44,139 nt of DNA, from positions 1 through 44,139 of the forward strand of contig SBBG01000068.1 of the NCBI GenBank assembly GCA_005240065.1, written 5' to 3'. This stretch comes from Gammaproteobacteria bacterium. GTDB taxonomy: Bacteria; Pseudomonadota; Gammaproteobacteria; Ga0077554; Ga007554. A program made the translations under genes and the position numbers. The notes beneath the pieces are model-generated. The model was given only the letters and a program-made list of their open reading frames with translations, searched no databases and was not told the origin of the DNA. Positions within the stretch are counted from its first letter, which is position 1. Each line of letters starts with the position of its first letter. Below are positions 7,841-18,277 of this stretch, in pieces.

Positions 7841-9001
7841 ATGAACGACCACCAATACCGACTGCTGCTCGACATCCTCGCCCAACCAACCGCGCCGTTC
7901 CGCGAGGAGCATGTCATCGCCACGGTCAGCCGGGCACTGGAAGAATCGAAGGTGCCGTTTTTCGCCGATCCGATGGGCAACCTCGTGGTGGGTGCCGGCT
8001 CACGCAAGGAATATCTGGATCTGGCACGGGAAAAGAGCGCCGAGCCGTTGCGGATGTTCATCGCCCACATGGATCACCCCGGCTTTCACGGCGTGGAGTG
8101 GCTGGCGGCACGCCGGCTCAAGGTACGGTGGCATGGCGGCGCGCCGGTCAAGCACCTTGCCGGGGCGCGGGTATGGCTTGCCGACGGCAACGGCTGGGCG
8201 GGATCGGGCTTGCTCGCCAACATCAAGCTTACTGCCTCGAAACGTACCATCGCCAGCGCCGAGGTGCGTCTTGACACGCCGCTGGACCTGCCGGCAAAGA
8301 CGCTCTACGGCGGTTTCCAGTTTCGTGCGCCAGTGTGGCGCAGCGGCCGGCGGTTATATACCAAGGCCGCCGACGATCTGGCCGGGGTGTTCGCCATCGT
8401 CGCCACGGCACAGGAATTTTTCCGCCGCCGGCGCACCGCCAAGCCGCCCTTTCTCGGCCTGCTGACGCGCGCCGAAGAAGTGGGTTTTATCGGTGCTATC
8501 GGCCACTTCGAGCTGGGCTGGCTGGATCAAAGCCGGGGGCGGCGACCAGCGGTATGCGTAAGTCTGGAGGCGTCGCGAACGCTGCCGGGCGCGGTGGTCG
8601 GCAAGGGTCCAGTGGTGCGGCTGGGCGACCGGCGTACCGTGTTCCAACCCGGCGGTCTAAAAGTGCTGGCGGATCTCGCTGAACAAATCCTGCCCGGTCG
8701 CCATCAGCGCCGCATCATGGACGGCGGCGCCTGCGAGGCAACGGCGGCGACGGTCTATGGTTTCGATGCCATCGGCCTGTCCGTGCCACTCGGCAACTAT
8801 CACAATCAGGGCTTCGAGGGCGGCCCGGACTGCCCCCGATCCGACGGCCCGGCCCCCGAATTCGTGCATCTGGATGACATCGCGGGCGAGCTGGCACTGT
8901 GCCGAGCGCTGCTCAAACCGGATCTGCCGTGGGTCGATCCGTGGAACAAACAACGCCAGATATTCCGCAAGAGTCTGCGCCATTATCGAAGGCTATTATG
9001 A
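7841..9001 (+). CDS. Zinc metallopeptidase of the M42/M28/M20 clan (putative aminopeptidase)
   Basis: The 386-residue protein has the co-catalytic dizinc peptidase pattern in order: His and Asp in FIAHMDHPG, bridging Asp in KAADDLAGV, catalytic Glu pair in TRAEEVGF, a further acidic ligand in SLEAS, and the last His in GNYHNQGF. The region between the first His/Asp pair and the DD motif (about residues 80-165) would be the small PDZ-like insertion of M42 enzymes. The exact peptide substrate is unknown. A GTG at 7832 overlapping the arsC stop (GTGA) is an alternative start; neither site has a good Shine-Dalgarno sequence. Its stop overlaps the next gene's ATG. Confidence 0.85.
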   Translation: MNDHQYRLLLDILAQPTAPFREEHVIATVSRALEESKVPFFADPMGNLVVGAGSRKEYLDLAREKSAEPLRMFIAHMDHPGFHGVEWLAARRLKVRWHGGAPVKHLAGARVWLADGNGWAGSGLLANIKLTASKRTIASAEVRLDTPLDLPAKTLYGGFQFRAPVWRSGRRLYTKAADDLAGVFAIVATAQEFFRRRRTAKPPFLGLLTRAEEVGFIGAIGHFELGWLDQSRGRRPAVCVSLEASRTLPGAVVGKGPVVRLGDRRTVFQPGGLKVLADLAEQILPGRHQRRIMDGGACEATAATVYGFDAIGLSVPLGNYHNQGFEGGPDCPRSDGPAPEFVHLDDIAGELALCRALLKPDLPWVDPWNKQRQIFRKSLRHYRRLL

Positions 9002-10296
9002 AAAAATTAGAAAACCCACCCCCCGCGCTCCGTGGCGCGCAATTCCGCCAGGCCGCCGGTCTGCTGGGTCTCATCATGCGCCATAGCGAAAAACCCGCCG
9101 ACAAGCACATGGAAACCTACTTTCGCCAGCAAAAGGCCATGGGCGTGCGTGACCGCGGCTTTGTCGCCGAGACGGTTTATGGCTGTTTGCGGCGCCGGCG
9201 CTTTCTGGAATACCTGGCAGGAGAGAACGCCTCCAGCGATACTTTGGTGGCCGTCTATTTGCTTGCCAGCCAAGGCTGGAGCGCGCGGGCGCTGACGGAC
9301 GCGGGTTTTGCCGGCGATGCCAACGGCCTGGTGGCGAGGACGCGTACCCTGGACAAGACCACCCTGCCTCTCGCGGTGCGCACCGACCTGCCGGACTGGC
9401 TGCTGGAACGACTGCTCGTCCAGCTCGGGGAAAGCGAAACCGTGACTCTGGCCGACGCCCTCAACCAGCCTGCCCCGCTCGATTTGCGCGTCAACACCCT
9501 CAAGGCGGACCGCGAGACGGTGGCACAGCACTTGGCCGGAGAGGGTTTTCCCGCTGAACCGACACCCTGGTCTCCGCTGGGCCTGCGGCGGCGCGAACGC
9601 CTGTCACTGTTCACCAGCGCCACGTTCAAGGCGGGCCTGTTCGAGGTGCAGGACGAGGGCAGCCAACTCCTGGGGCTGTTGCTGGAACCCAAGCGCCGCG
9701 AAATGGTCGTCGATTTCTGCGCCGGCGCCGGCGGCAAGACGCTGCACCTGGGTGCGTTGATGGCCAACAGCGGCACGCTGTACGCCTTAGACATCGCGCA
9801 AAAACGCCTGGAAGAACTCAAACCCCGTCTCAAACGAGCTGGCCTCGACACGGTGCGTGTCGTCGCTATCGCCCACGAGCGCGACGCCCGTGTACAGCGC
9901 CTCCACGGCAAGATCGACCGCGTGCTAGTCGACGCCCCGTGCAGCGGCACCGGTACCTTGCGCCGTAACCCCGACATCAAGTGGCGCACGATCAACCTGG
10001 AAGATATCACCGCCATCCAGCAACGCATTCTCATCGCCGCCGCCGCCCTGGTCAAACCCGGCGGGCGCCTGGTCTACGCCACATGCAGCCTGCTGCGCGA
10101 AGAAAACGAGGACATCGTACATGAATTTCTTGTCCGGCACCCGGCGTTTCGGGTGCTGCCCGCCGAGGAAATCATGGCGCGCCGCCACATCCAGATTCCC
10201 GGCGCCTATAGCGCGGACGGGGCGCTGCGTCTGTATCCACATCGCCATGGCACCGATGGGTTCTATGCCATTGCGCTGCAAAAAACCGCTTCTTGA
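8998..10296 (+). CDS. RsmB/NOP-family rRNA (cytosine-C5) methyltransferase
   Basis: This 432-residue SAM-dependent enzyme should methylate a cytosine at C5 in rRNA. Family motifs are the SAM site [12 protein letters not shown], motif [17 protein letters not shown] with the conserved Cys-Pro pair, and motif [14 protein letters not shown] with the second catalytic cysteine. The N-terminal 130 residues resemble the helical NusB-like module of RsmB, but the target position (967 or another) cannot be fixed, so no symbol is given. The start at 8998 is set by the ATGA overlap with the peptidase stop; the track start lies well inside the previous gene. It sits directly upstream of dnaA, where many genomes have rpmH/rnpA divergent from dnaA. 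Confidence 0.9.
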   Translation: MKKLENPPPALRGAQFRQAAGLLGLIMRHSEKPADKHMETYFRQQKAMGVRDRGFVAETVYGCLRRRRFLEYLAGENASSDTLVAVYLLASQGWSARALTDAGFAGDANGLVARTRTLDKTTLPLAVRTDLPDWLLERLLVQLGESETVTLADALNQPAPLDLRVNTLKADRETVAQHLAGEGFPAEPTPWSPLGLRRRERLSLFTSATFKAGLFEVQDEGSQLLGLLLEPKRREMVVDFCAGAGGKTLHLGALMANSGTLYALDIAQKRLEELKPRLKRAGLDTVRVVAIAHERDARVQRLHGKIDRVLVDAPCSGTGTLRRNPDIKWRTINLEDITAIQQRILIAAAALVKPGGRLVYATCSLLREENEDIVHEFLVRHPAFRVLPAEEIMARRHIQIPGAYSADGALRLYPHRHGTDGFYAIALQKTAS

Positions 10297-10435
10297 AAAA
10301 AATTTCATTAACAAACAATGTATTATAAAAATTCATTTATTTTCAAATAGTTATTTAATAACACGGGTGTGGATAACTTTTCTCAACGGGTATACACTTG
10401 CCGCTCTTCATCGCTTTTCGGCCGGGACCGAATCA
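10297..10435. other. AT-rich spacer upstream of dnaA with a consensus DnaA box
   Basis: The first 80 bases after the methyltransferase stop are very AT-rich (runs such as tattataaaaattcatttatttt). A perfect DnaA box TGTGGATAA lies at 10368-10376, and a weak one (GTATACACT) follows at about 10389. This could be half of a bipartite origin, an autoregulatory DnaA site of the dnaA promoter, or both. Confidence 0.55.
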
Positions 10436-10479
10436 GCCCTTTCCTCGTGGGAATATCAGGGAGAAGGGCGCGTTTTTTT
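10436..10479 (+). terminator. Terminator-like hairpin in the dnaA leader
   Basis: GCCCTT (10436-10441) pairs with AAGGGC (10464-10469), with further pairing of TTTCC/GGGAA inside, and is followed within three bases by T7 (10473-10479). It ends 43 bases before the dnaA start. It could end transcription from upstream genes or act as an attenuator in the dnaA leader, depending on where the dnaA promoter lies. Confidence 0.45.
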
Positions 10480-10522
10480 CACGCTGCCGGACATAACAAC
10501 GATGCTTTTAGGAGATTGGCCC

Positions 10523-11890
10523 GTGAATGCCTCATTATGGCAAGCCTGCCTGGAACGGCTGGAAAGGGAACTGACCCCGCAACAATTTAACACCTGGATA
10601 CGGCCGCTGCACGTTGTCGAGGAAGAATCATCGCTGCGCCTGCTGGCCCCCAATCAGTTCGTTTTGGACTGGGTGAACAACCGCTTCAGCGGCCAGATTA
10701 CCGATACCCTCGCCAAGTTCGACCAGGGAACGGGGACACCGCGCCTGATTCTGGAAATCGGCAGTTCAAAAACGGCCACGACTAAAACAATGTCCCCCGC
10801 CAGCAAACCCACCGCCCTGAAAAAGAGGCTGCACCCGACACCCAGAGAGGAAGCGGCGGAGATCGACCATGTCAGCAACCTGAAACCCGAATTCACCTTC
10901 GACGCCTTCGTCAACGGCAAATCCAACCAGTTGGCCCACGCTGCAGCATTGCAAGTCGCAGAGAACCCGGGTGGCGCTTATAACCCGTTGTTCATCTACG
11001 GCGGCGTCGGTCTGGGCAAAACCCACTTGATGCACGCCATCGGCAATCTGATCGTCGACAAGAAACCGAACGCCAAAATCGTCTACCTGCACTCGGAACA
11101 ATTCGTCGGCGATATGGTGAAAGCCCTGCAACACAATTCCATCGACGACTTCAAGCGCTATTACCGCTCGGTCGACGCCCTGCTAATCGACGACATCCAG
11201 TTCTTCGCCGGCAAGGATCGCTCCCAGGAAGAATTCTTCCATACCTTCAATTACCTTATGGAAGGCCAGCGGCAGATCATCATGACCTGTGACCGTTATC
11301 CAAAAGAGGTTGATGGCCTGGAGGAACGGCTCAAGTCGCGGTTCGGCTGGGGACTGACGGTCCACATCGAACCCCCGGAACTGGAAACCCGCGTTGCTAT
11401 TCTGATGAACAAGGCCATCCAGTCGGGCTATGAACTGTCCCGGGAGGTCGCTTTTTTCGTCGCCAAACGTATTCGTTCCAATGTCCGCGAGCTGGAAGGC
11501 GCGCTGCGCCGTGTCATCGCCAACGCCCGCTTTACCGGCGAGCCCATCACCCTGGAATTCACCAAGGAGGCGCTCAAAGATCTGCTGGCGGTACAAGAAA
11601 GACTGGTAACCATCGAAAACATTCAAAAAACCGTGGCAGAATACTACAAAGTGCGCGTTTCCGACCTGACCTCACCACGACGCTCACGGTCGGTGGCCCG
11701 CCCCCGCCAACTGGCCATGGCGCTCGCCAAGGAACTGACCAGGCACAGCCTGCCGGAGATCGGCAACGCCTTTGGTGGCCGGGATCATACCACCGTACTG
11801 CATGCCTGCAAGAAAGTAGTGGAATTACGGAGTAATGACAACCACCTCAACGAGGATTATTCAAACCTGTTGAGAACTCTGACAAGTTAA
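10523..11890 (+). CDS. dnaA: Chromosomal replication initiator protein DnaA
   Basis: DnaA binds 9-bp boxes at oriC and melts the origin. The start is taken as GTG 10523: AGGAGA lies eight bases upstream, and the product then begins [26 protein letters not shown], the normal domain I opening. The track ORF adds 134 residues translated from non-coding leader. The 455-residue protein has domain I, a short variable linker, the AAA+ core with Walker [10 protein letters not shown] and Walker [10 protein letters not shown], and the C-terminal box-binding helix-turn-helix signature [19 protein letters not shown]. It is followed by the dnaN-recF-gyrB series in the same direction. DnaA boxes on both sides suggest autoregulation and origin proximity. 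Confidence 0.97.
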   Translation: MNASLWQACLERLERELTPQQFNTWIRPLHVVEEESSLRLLAPNQFVLDWVNNRFSGQITDTLAKFDQGTGTPRLILEIGSSKTATTKTMSPASKPTALKKRLHPTPREEAAEIDHVSNLKPEFTFDAFVNGKSNQLAHAAALQVAENPGGAYNPLFIYGGVGLGKTHLMHAIGNLIVDKKPNAKIVYLHSEQFVGDMVKALQHNSIDDFKRYYRSVDALLIDDIQFFAGKDRSQEEFFHTFNYLMEGQRQIIMTCDRYPKEVDGLEERLKSRFGWGLTVHIEPPELETRVAILMNKAIQSGYELSREVAFFVAKRIRSNVRELEGALRRVIANARFTGEPITLEFTKEALKDLLAVQERLVTIENIQKTVAEYYKVRVSDLTSPRRSRSVARPRQLAMALAKELTRHSLPEIGNAFGGRDHTTVLHACKKVVELRSNDNHLNEDYSNLLRTLTS

Positions 11891-12101
11891 CGTGAGAAAG
11901 CTGTGGATAATTTCGTTAATTTCTCGGAAATCAAAGTTATTCACAATCGTTCCACAGCATCAAAGACCTTTTCCACGGTATTTAATGACATAGTTTTAAT
12001 ATTATTAACATATTGACTATAAATAAAATTTAAGAGTAATTCAGGAAAATACAAGGCCTAGTTATAATAATAACTAGATAATATTCTCTTAGGTAAATAT
12101 T
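11891..12101. other. oriC: Candidate origin of replication (oriC) between dnaA and dnaN
   Basis: This spacer has two perfect DnaA boxes in opposite orientation, TGTGGATAA at 11902-11910 and TTATTCACA at 11937-11945. Near-matches (GTTCCACAG, TTTTCCACG) follow at 11948-11985, then about 115 bases of strongly AT-rich sequence suitable as an unwinding element. Next to dnaN lies a perfect palindrome CTAGTTAT-AATA-ATAACTAG (12058-12077). dnaA-dnaN spacers serve as oriC in many bacteria, but the box cluster is small and a box also lies upstream of dnaA. No GATC-rich tract is seen. Confidence 0.6.
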
Positions 12102-13202
12102 ATGAAAATCACAATCCAGCGCGAAAACCTGCTCAAACCCCTGCAACTGGTATGTGGTGTCGTGGAACGCAAACAAACACTGCCAATTCTTTCCAATATT
12201 CTGGTTCGGGCAGGCAAACAGGGATTGTCGCTCACGGCAACCGACCTGGAAATCGAAATGGTGACGAACACACCTTTTGACGGTTCGTCCGCCGCTGAAA
12301 CCACCTTGCCCGCCCGCAAATTCCTGGATATCTGCCGCACTTTACCTGAACAGGCGCAAATCGATCTGACGATCGACGGCGAGCGCGCTGTAATTCGTTC
12401 CGGCAAGAGCCGTTTCACCTTGGCAACACTGCCGGCCAGCGATTTCCCCAATATTGGCTCTTTTCAGGAAATCGCCGGGTTTTCCATTGCCCAGAACACG
12501 CTAAAAAGGCTCATAGACCGCACCCACTTTGCGATGGCGCAGCAAGATATCCGTTACTATCTGAACGGCCTGCTGCTGGAACTATCACCAGGCCGGGTGC
12601 GCGCGGTTGCCACCGACGGCCATCGCCTGGCTCTTTGTGACGCTTCGGCCGAAGTTGAAATCAACGAAACCTTGCAAATCATCGTACCGCGCAAAGGCGT
12701 ACACGAACTGACGCGTCTGCTCGAAGACAGCGATCGGCCAGTGCGGATACATCTGGGCTCAAACCACATCCGGCTCTCGTCTCCAGATATGAGTTTCACC
12801 TCCAAGCTGATTGATGGACGTTTTCCCGACTATCAGCGTGTAGTGCCTGAAGGCGGGGACAAGATCGTCATCGCCGACAAGGAAACGCTCAAGCAGGCAC
12901 TGATTCGCGCCTCGATTCTGTCGAACGAGAAATACCGTAGTGTCCGTTTTCTGTTCACCGAAGGAAAACTGCGCATCTTCGCCCACAATCCGGAACAGGA
13001 AGAAGCCGAGGAGGAAGTGGCAGTCGATTACAGTGGCGAAAAACTGGAAATTGGCTTCAACGTTAATTACGTTGTCGATGCGCTTTCCGCCGTGACCACG
13101 CCGCAAGTACGACTGATATTGTCGGATGCCAATAGCTGCTGTCTCATCCAGGCGGCGGATGGAGAAAATTGCAAATATGTCGTGATGCCGATGCGGCTGT
13201 GA
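12102..13202 (+). CDS. dnaN: DNA polymerase III beta sliding clamp
   Basis: DnaN is the ring-shaped processivity clamp that tethers DNA polymerase III and other partners to DNA. The 366-residue length is exactly that of the family and comprises three similar clamp domains. Recognisable stretches are MKITIQRENLLKPLQLVCGVVERKQTLPILSN at the start, ATDLEIE, the ATDGHRLAL segment in the middle domain, and the C-terminal YVVMPMRL, the typical clamp ending. A weak AGG ribosome site lies nine bases before the ATG. It follows the presumed oriC and is spaced only 24 bases from recF. Confidence 0.97.
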   Translation: MKITIQRENLLKPLQLVCGVVERKQTLPILSNILVRAGKQGLSLTATDLEIEMVTNTPFDGSSAAETTLPARKFLDICRTLPEQAQIDLTIDGERAVIRSGKSRFTLATLPASDFPNIGSFQEIAGFSIAQNTLKRLIDRTHFAMAQQDIRYYLNGLLLELSPGRVRAVATDGHRLALCDASAEVEINETLQIIVPRKGVHELTRLLEDSDRPVRIHLGSNHIRLSSPDMSFTSKLIDGRFPDYQRVVPEGGDKIVIADKETLKQALIRASILSNEKYRSVRFLFTEGKLRIFAHNPEQEEAEEEVAVDYSGEKLEIGFNVNYVVDALSAVTTPQVRLILSDANSCCLIQAADGENCKYVVMPMRL

Positions 13203-13226
13203 TCCACGACTCACGCCTTTGCCTCT

Positions 13227-14312
13227 ATGGCATTAACTCATCTGCATATACAAAACATCCGCAACATTGCCGAGGCACGGATTGAACTGGCCCCTTACCT
13301 GAATGTCATCTGCGGTCTGAATGCCAGCGGTAAAACTAGTCTGCTGGAAGCCATTTATCTGTTGGGACGAGCAAAGTCCTTTCGTTCCGCCCAACTCCAG
13401 AAAGTGATCAGCCGGGGCGCCAGCGGTTTGACGGTTTTTGGTCAGATTGCGGGCGAGAAAGAGCAGTGTATCCCGGTGGGAATCGCGTGGTCGGCAGACA
13501 AGATACGCATGAAGGTGGCAGGACAGCCTGTTACCCGTACTTCTGACCTTGCCGGTCATCTACCCCTATTGTTAATTACTCCCGATAGCCACAAGATACT
13601 CAGCCTTGCTCCAAGGCTGCGCCGCCGTTTCATGGATTGGGGAGTGTTCCACGTGGAACATGATTTCATGGCGGTATGGAGCCGATATTGCCGCGCACTA
13701 CGACAACGCAATGCCTCGTTACGTTTGGCGGCCCGCCAGATGCCGGAAAATGTGTGGGATAAGGTACTGGCGGAAAACGCACAACAGATAGATCAGTTTC
13801 GACGCAATTATCTGCGCGGTTTCTTGCCCCTGTTGGCCGGGTTTGTCGAGAAACTGCTACAAAGAAATGATATTTCGTTGCGTTACCTTCCTGGGTGGGC
13901 ACAAGACGAGGACTACCACGAATCCCTTACCCGTTTGCTGGAGCGGGATCGCTCTCTTGGTTACACCAGTAAAGGGCCTCATCGTGCCGATGTAATTGTC
14001 GAGGTGGACGGTCGACCGGCCCATGAACACACCTCTGGAGGACAACAAAAATTATTGATGTGCGCCATGTACCTGGCTCAGGCCGCGCTGCTGAAGAACC
14101 GTACCTCCCGCCAGTGTCTGATTCTGATTGATGATTTGCCTGCGGAACTGGATACGAGGCATCGCGCCAGGCTGATGGATTTGTTATGCGAGTCCGGTGC
14201 ACAGGTCATCGTTACGGCCACTGACAAGGACTTAATTGAGATTCCGCAAGCAGCCGGGTACAGATTGTTCCACGTGGAACAGGGCGTATTTAACGAGCAA
14301 GAATATCTTTAA
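13227..14312 (+). CDS. recF: DNA replication and repair protein RecF
   Basis: RecF is an SMC-like ATPase that loads RecA at single-strand gaps as part of RecFOR. The 361-residue product starts MALTHLHIQNIRNIAEARIEL and has Walker A GLNASGKTS (usually GxNGSGKTS, so Ala replaces the first loop Gly), the signature region HTSGGQQKLL, and Walker B CLILIDDLPAELD. Two perfect parS palindromes are embedded in the coding sequence and encode VFHVEH near residue 140 and LFHVEQ near 348; the shared FHVE peptide reflects the DNA site, not protein homology. It is co-directional with dnaN and gyrB. Confidence 0.95.
   Translation: MALTHLHIQNIRNIAEARIELAPYLNVICGLNASGKTSLLEAIYLLGRAKSFRSAQLQKVISRGASGLTVFGQIAGEKEQCIPVGIAWSADKIRMKVAGQPVTRTSDLAGHLPLLLITPDSHKILSLAPRLRRRFMDWGVFHVEHDFMAVWSRYCRALRQRNASLRLAARQMPENVWDKVLAENAQQIDQFRRNYLRGFLPLLAGFVEKLLQRNDISLRYLPGWAQDEDYHESLTRLLERDRSLGYTSKGPHRADVIVEVDGRPAHEHTSGGQQKLLMCAMYLAQAALLKNRTSRQCLILIDDLPAELDTRHRARLMDLLCESGAQVIVTATDKDLIEIPQAAGYRLFHVEQGVFNEQEYL
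13645..13660. promoter_or_regulatory. parS: parS site 1 (ParB-binding centromere)
   Basis: TGTTCCACGTGGAACA is a perfect 16-bp palindrome and matches the bacterial parS consensus TGTTtCACGTGAAACA, identical in the inner bases to Pseudomonas-type parS. ParB nucleates here and spreads for chromosome segregation. The position about 1.7 kb from the presumed oriC fits the usual origin-proximal location. Confidence 0.9.
14266..14281. promoter_or_regulatory. parS: parS site 2 (ParB-binding centromere)
   Basis: A second exact copy of TGTTCCACGTGGAACA lies 621 bp from the first, in the last codons of recF. Two identical palindromes inside one gene, in different codon contexts, cannot be explained by protein constraint. 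No parA or parB gene is in the window. Confidence 0.9.
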
Positions 14313-14322
14313 ATTCCAATAA

Positions 14323-16782
<2,460 letters not shown>

Positions 16783-16828
16783 GGAAAAACTATATATTAT
16801 TATTTTTTAAATAAATAATATTAAATCA

Positions 16829-16851
16829 TCGTCTAATGGACGAGGTTTTTT
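16829..16851 (+). terminator. Probable gyrB terminator
   Basis: TCGTC-TAATG-GACGA is a short 5-bp stem followed by GG and T6. The preceding 45 bases are AT-rich. The stem is weak, so termination may be incomplete and read-through into the downstream hairpins is possible. Confidence 0.5.
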
Positions 16852-16874
16852 CGCGTCAATTTTTTGAATTTTCC

Positions 16875-16904
16875 TTGAACTTTTGCAAGAACACCCCATC
16901 TAAT
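16875..16904 (+). promoter_or_regulatory. Putative sigma-70 promoter of the small RNA
   Basis: TTGAAC (16875-16880) is separated by 18 bases from TCTAAT (16899-16904), five of six matches to the -10 consensus. Initiation six or seven bases later would start the transcript at the first hairpin. Confidence 0.45.
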
Positions 16905-16910
16905 TGAAAG

Positions 16911-17038
16911 AGTGCGATCATGTTGCACTTTGTCCGTCCCACCCCCTCCCGGGACGGCAACCCCTGTACCCGGTTTCCCCAAGCCGGGTATTCTTGACCC
17001 CGGTCTCTCTCCCCCCTTTTTGAGACCGGGGTTTTTTT
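16911..17038 (+). ncRNA. Candidate small RNA with four hairpins and C-rich loops
   Basis: About 128 nt between gyrB and engB fold into consecutive hairpins. H1 is AGTGC/GCACT (16911-16929). H2 is CCGTCCC/GGGACGG with loop ACCCCCTCCC (16934-16957). H3 is a 10-bp TACCCGGTTT/AAGCCGGGTA stem, with one G-U pair, capped by CCCC (16967-16990). H4 is an 11-bp ACCCCGGTCTC/GAGACCGGGGT stem with loop TCTCCCCCCTTTTT (16997-17032), followed by T7, a strong terminator. A promoter-like sequence sits just upstream. Unpaired C-rich loops that could pair with purine-rich ribosome-binding sites are the hallmark of several trans-acting sRNAs in proteobacteria. I cannot assign it to a named family. Expression is inferred, not shown. 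Confidence 0.6.
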
Positions 17039-17055
17039 ATCCCAAAAACAGTAAG

Positions 17056-17670
17056 CTATACCAGCCACTCGTCGAGCTTGGCATGGGCCTCTTCGATGCC
17101 CTTTCCTTGCAGCGCTGAAAAGAGTTGCACGGTAGGCGGTACAGCCTGCTGTTCCGTATAGATCTTGTTCAAGGCATGACGGACTTGTTGCAGAGTTGCA
17201 GCAGCGGCGCTCTTGCTCAGTTTATCGGCCTTGGTCAGGAGGAGGTGAGCAGGCAAACCGGCGTTGCGGCACAGTTCCAGCGTTTGCCAGTCGAAATCGG
17301 TGAGAGGATGGCGGATGTCCATCACGATAACTAAGCCTTTCAATGCTTGGCGATGGCGAAGATAGCGTTCCATGACATGCTGCCAATGCTGCCTCATGCT
17401 GTGCGCCACCTTGGCATAGCCATAGCCGGGTAGATCCACCAGGCGGCGCTGTTCATCGAGGGTGAAGAAATTGATTTGCTGGGTGCGGCCTGGAATCTTG
17501 CTGACGCGGGCCAGCGAGGACTGGCCAGTAATCTTGTTGATGGCGCTGGATTTGCCGGCATTGGAGCGGCCAGCAAAGGCGACTTCCTGGCCGGTGTCGG
17601 GGGGGAACTGGGACGGGGCATGCGCGCCCAGGGCGAAAACTGCACGCCGGTAGAGAGGATTTAAAACCAC
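17056..17670 (-). CDS. engB: Ribosome biogenesis GTPase EngB (YihA/YsxC)
   Basis: EngB is an essential GTPase needed for late assembly of the large ribosomal subunit. The 204-residue protein has G1 GRSNAGKSS (residues 34-42), the switch region GRTQQINFF, G3 DLPGYGYAKV, G4 TKADKLS and the C-terminal FSALQGKG (G5). Its length is typical. It is transcribed towards gyrB and stops 18 bases from the strong plus-strand terminator of the small RNA. Its start lies only a few bases beyond the stop of the cNMP-fold gene, so the two probably share a transcript. Confidence 0.96.
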   Translation of the reverse strand: MVLNPLYRRAVFALGAHAPSQFPPDTGQEVAFAGRSNAGKSSAINKITGQSSLARVSKIPGRTQQINFFTLDEQRRLVDLPGYGYAKVAHSMRQHWQHVMERYLRHRQALKGLVIVMDIRHPLTDFDWQTLELCRNAGLPAHLLLTKADKLSKSAAAATLQQVRHALNKIYTEQQAVPPTVQLFSALQGKGIEEAHAKLDEWLV

Positions 17671-17682
17671 TTGGAGATATTC

Positions 17683-18174
17683 TTATTTTTTTCCCGGTCC
17701 GAAGATATAACGCGATAGGGTAGCCTCCGTCTCACTGACACGGCGTACCAGGTGGTCCAGGCTGATGATGGCGTGTTCCAGCAGGTTTACCGCGATGTAG
17801 GGATGCTCGACGCGCAGGCGCTGATACTTCCGGCGCGGCAGTTTGAGAAGCTGGGTATCGTCGGTGGTGGCGACGATGCGTAGTAGGCGCGGCAGGCGAT
17901 CGAAAAACGACATCTCGCCCATCAGCTCGCCCTCAGTCATGCGTCCGACCTCGACCACCTGGGTGCCGTCGTCATGAAGCAGGGCGACCTCGCCCTTGAC
18001 GACGAAGTACAGCGCCTCGCCGACCTCGCCGATATTGGCGATCACGGCATCCTTTTCATAGCTGACGTGCTCGGTGTAGTCGAGCAGCGTTTCCACCTCT
18101 TTGATGGTGAGTGACTCGCACAGGTATTGCTGGTTGAGGAATTGGGTGAGATTGATCTTTTCTTTCGGGGACAT
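17683..18174 (-). CDS. Stand-alone cyclic-nucleotide-binding-fold protein
   Basis: The 163-residue protein is essentially one cNMP/CAP-type effector domain: KDAVIANIGEVGEALYFVVKGEVALL, then VGRMTEGELMGEMSFFDRLPRLLRIVA. It has short helices at both ends and no helix-turn-helix or catalytic domain. The phosphate-binding cassette keeps GE but has PRLLR where cAMP or cGMP binders usually have R-S/T-A, so nucleotide binding is uncertain. ATG 18174 is chosen because AGGAG lies eight bases upstream; the track start is an upstream GTG. It precedes engB on the same strand and diverges from dsbA. Its partner protein is unknown. Confidence 0.82.
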   Translation of the reverse strand: MSPKEKINLTQFLNQQYLCESLTIKEVETLLDYTEHVSYEKDAVIANIGEVGEALYFVVKGEVALLHDDGTQVVEVGRMTEGELMGEMSFFDRLPRLLRIVATTDDTQLLKLPRRKYQRLRVEHPYIAVNLLEHAIISLDHLVRRVSETEATLSRYIFGPGKK

Positions 18175-18277
18175 GGTAAACACTCCTTGAGCAGTATGGT
18201 CTATAGCATAGCAAGTATTGCTTTACCGCGCTAAGTTGCATAGGCTAGGTTTCTTGATGAAAAAGAAAGGAAGTTCT

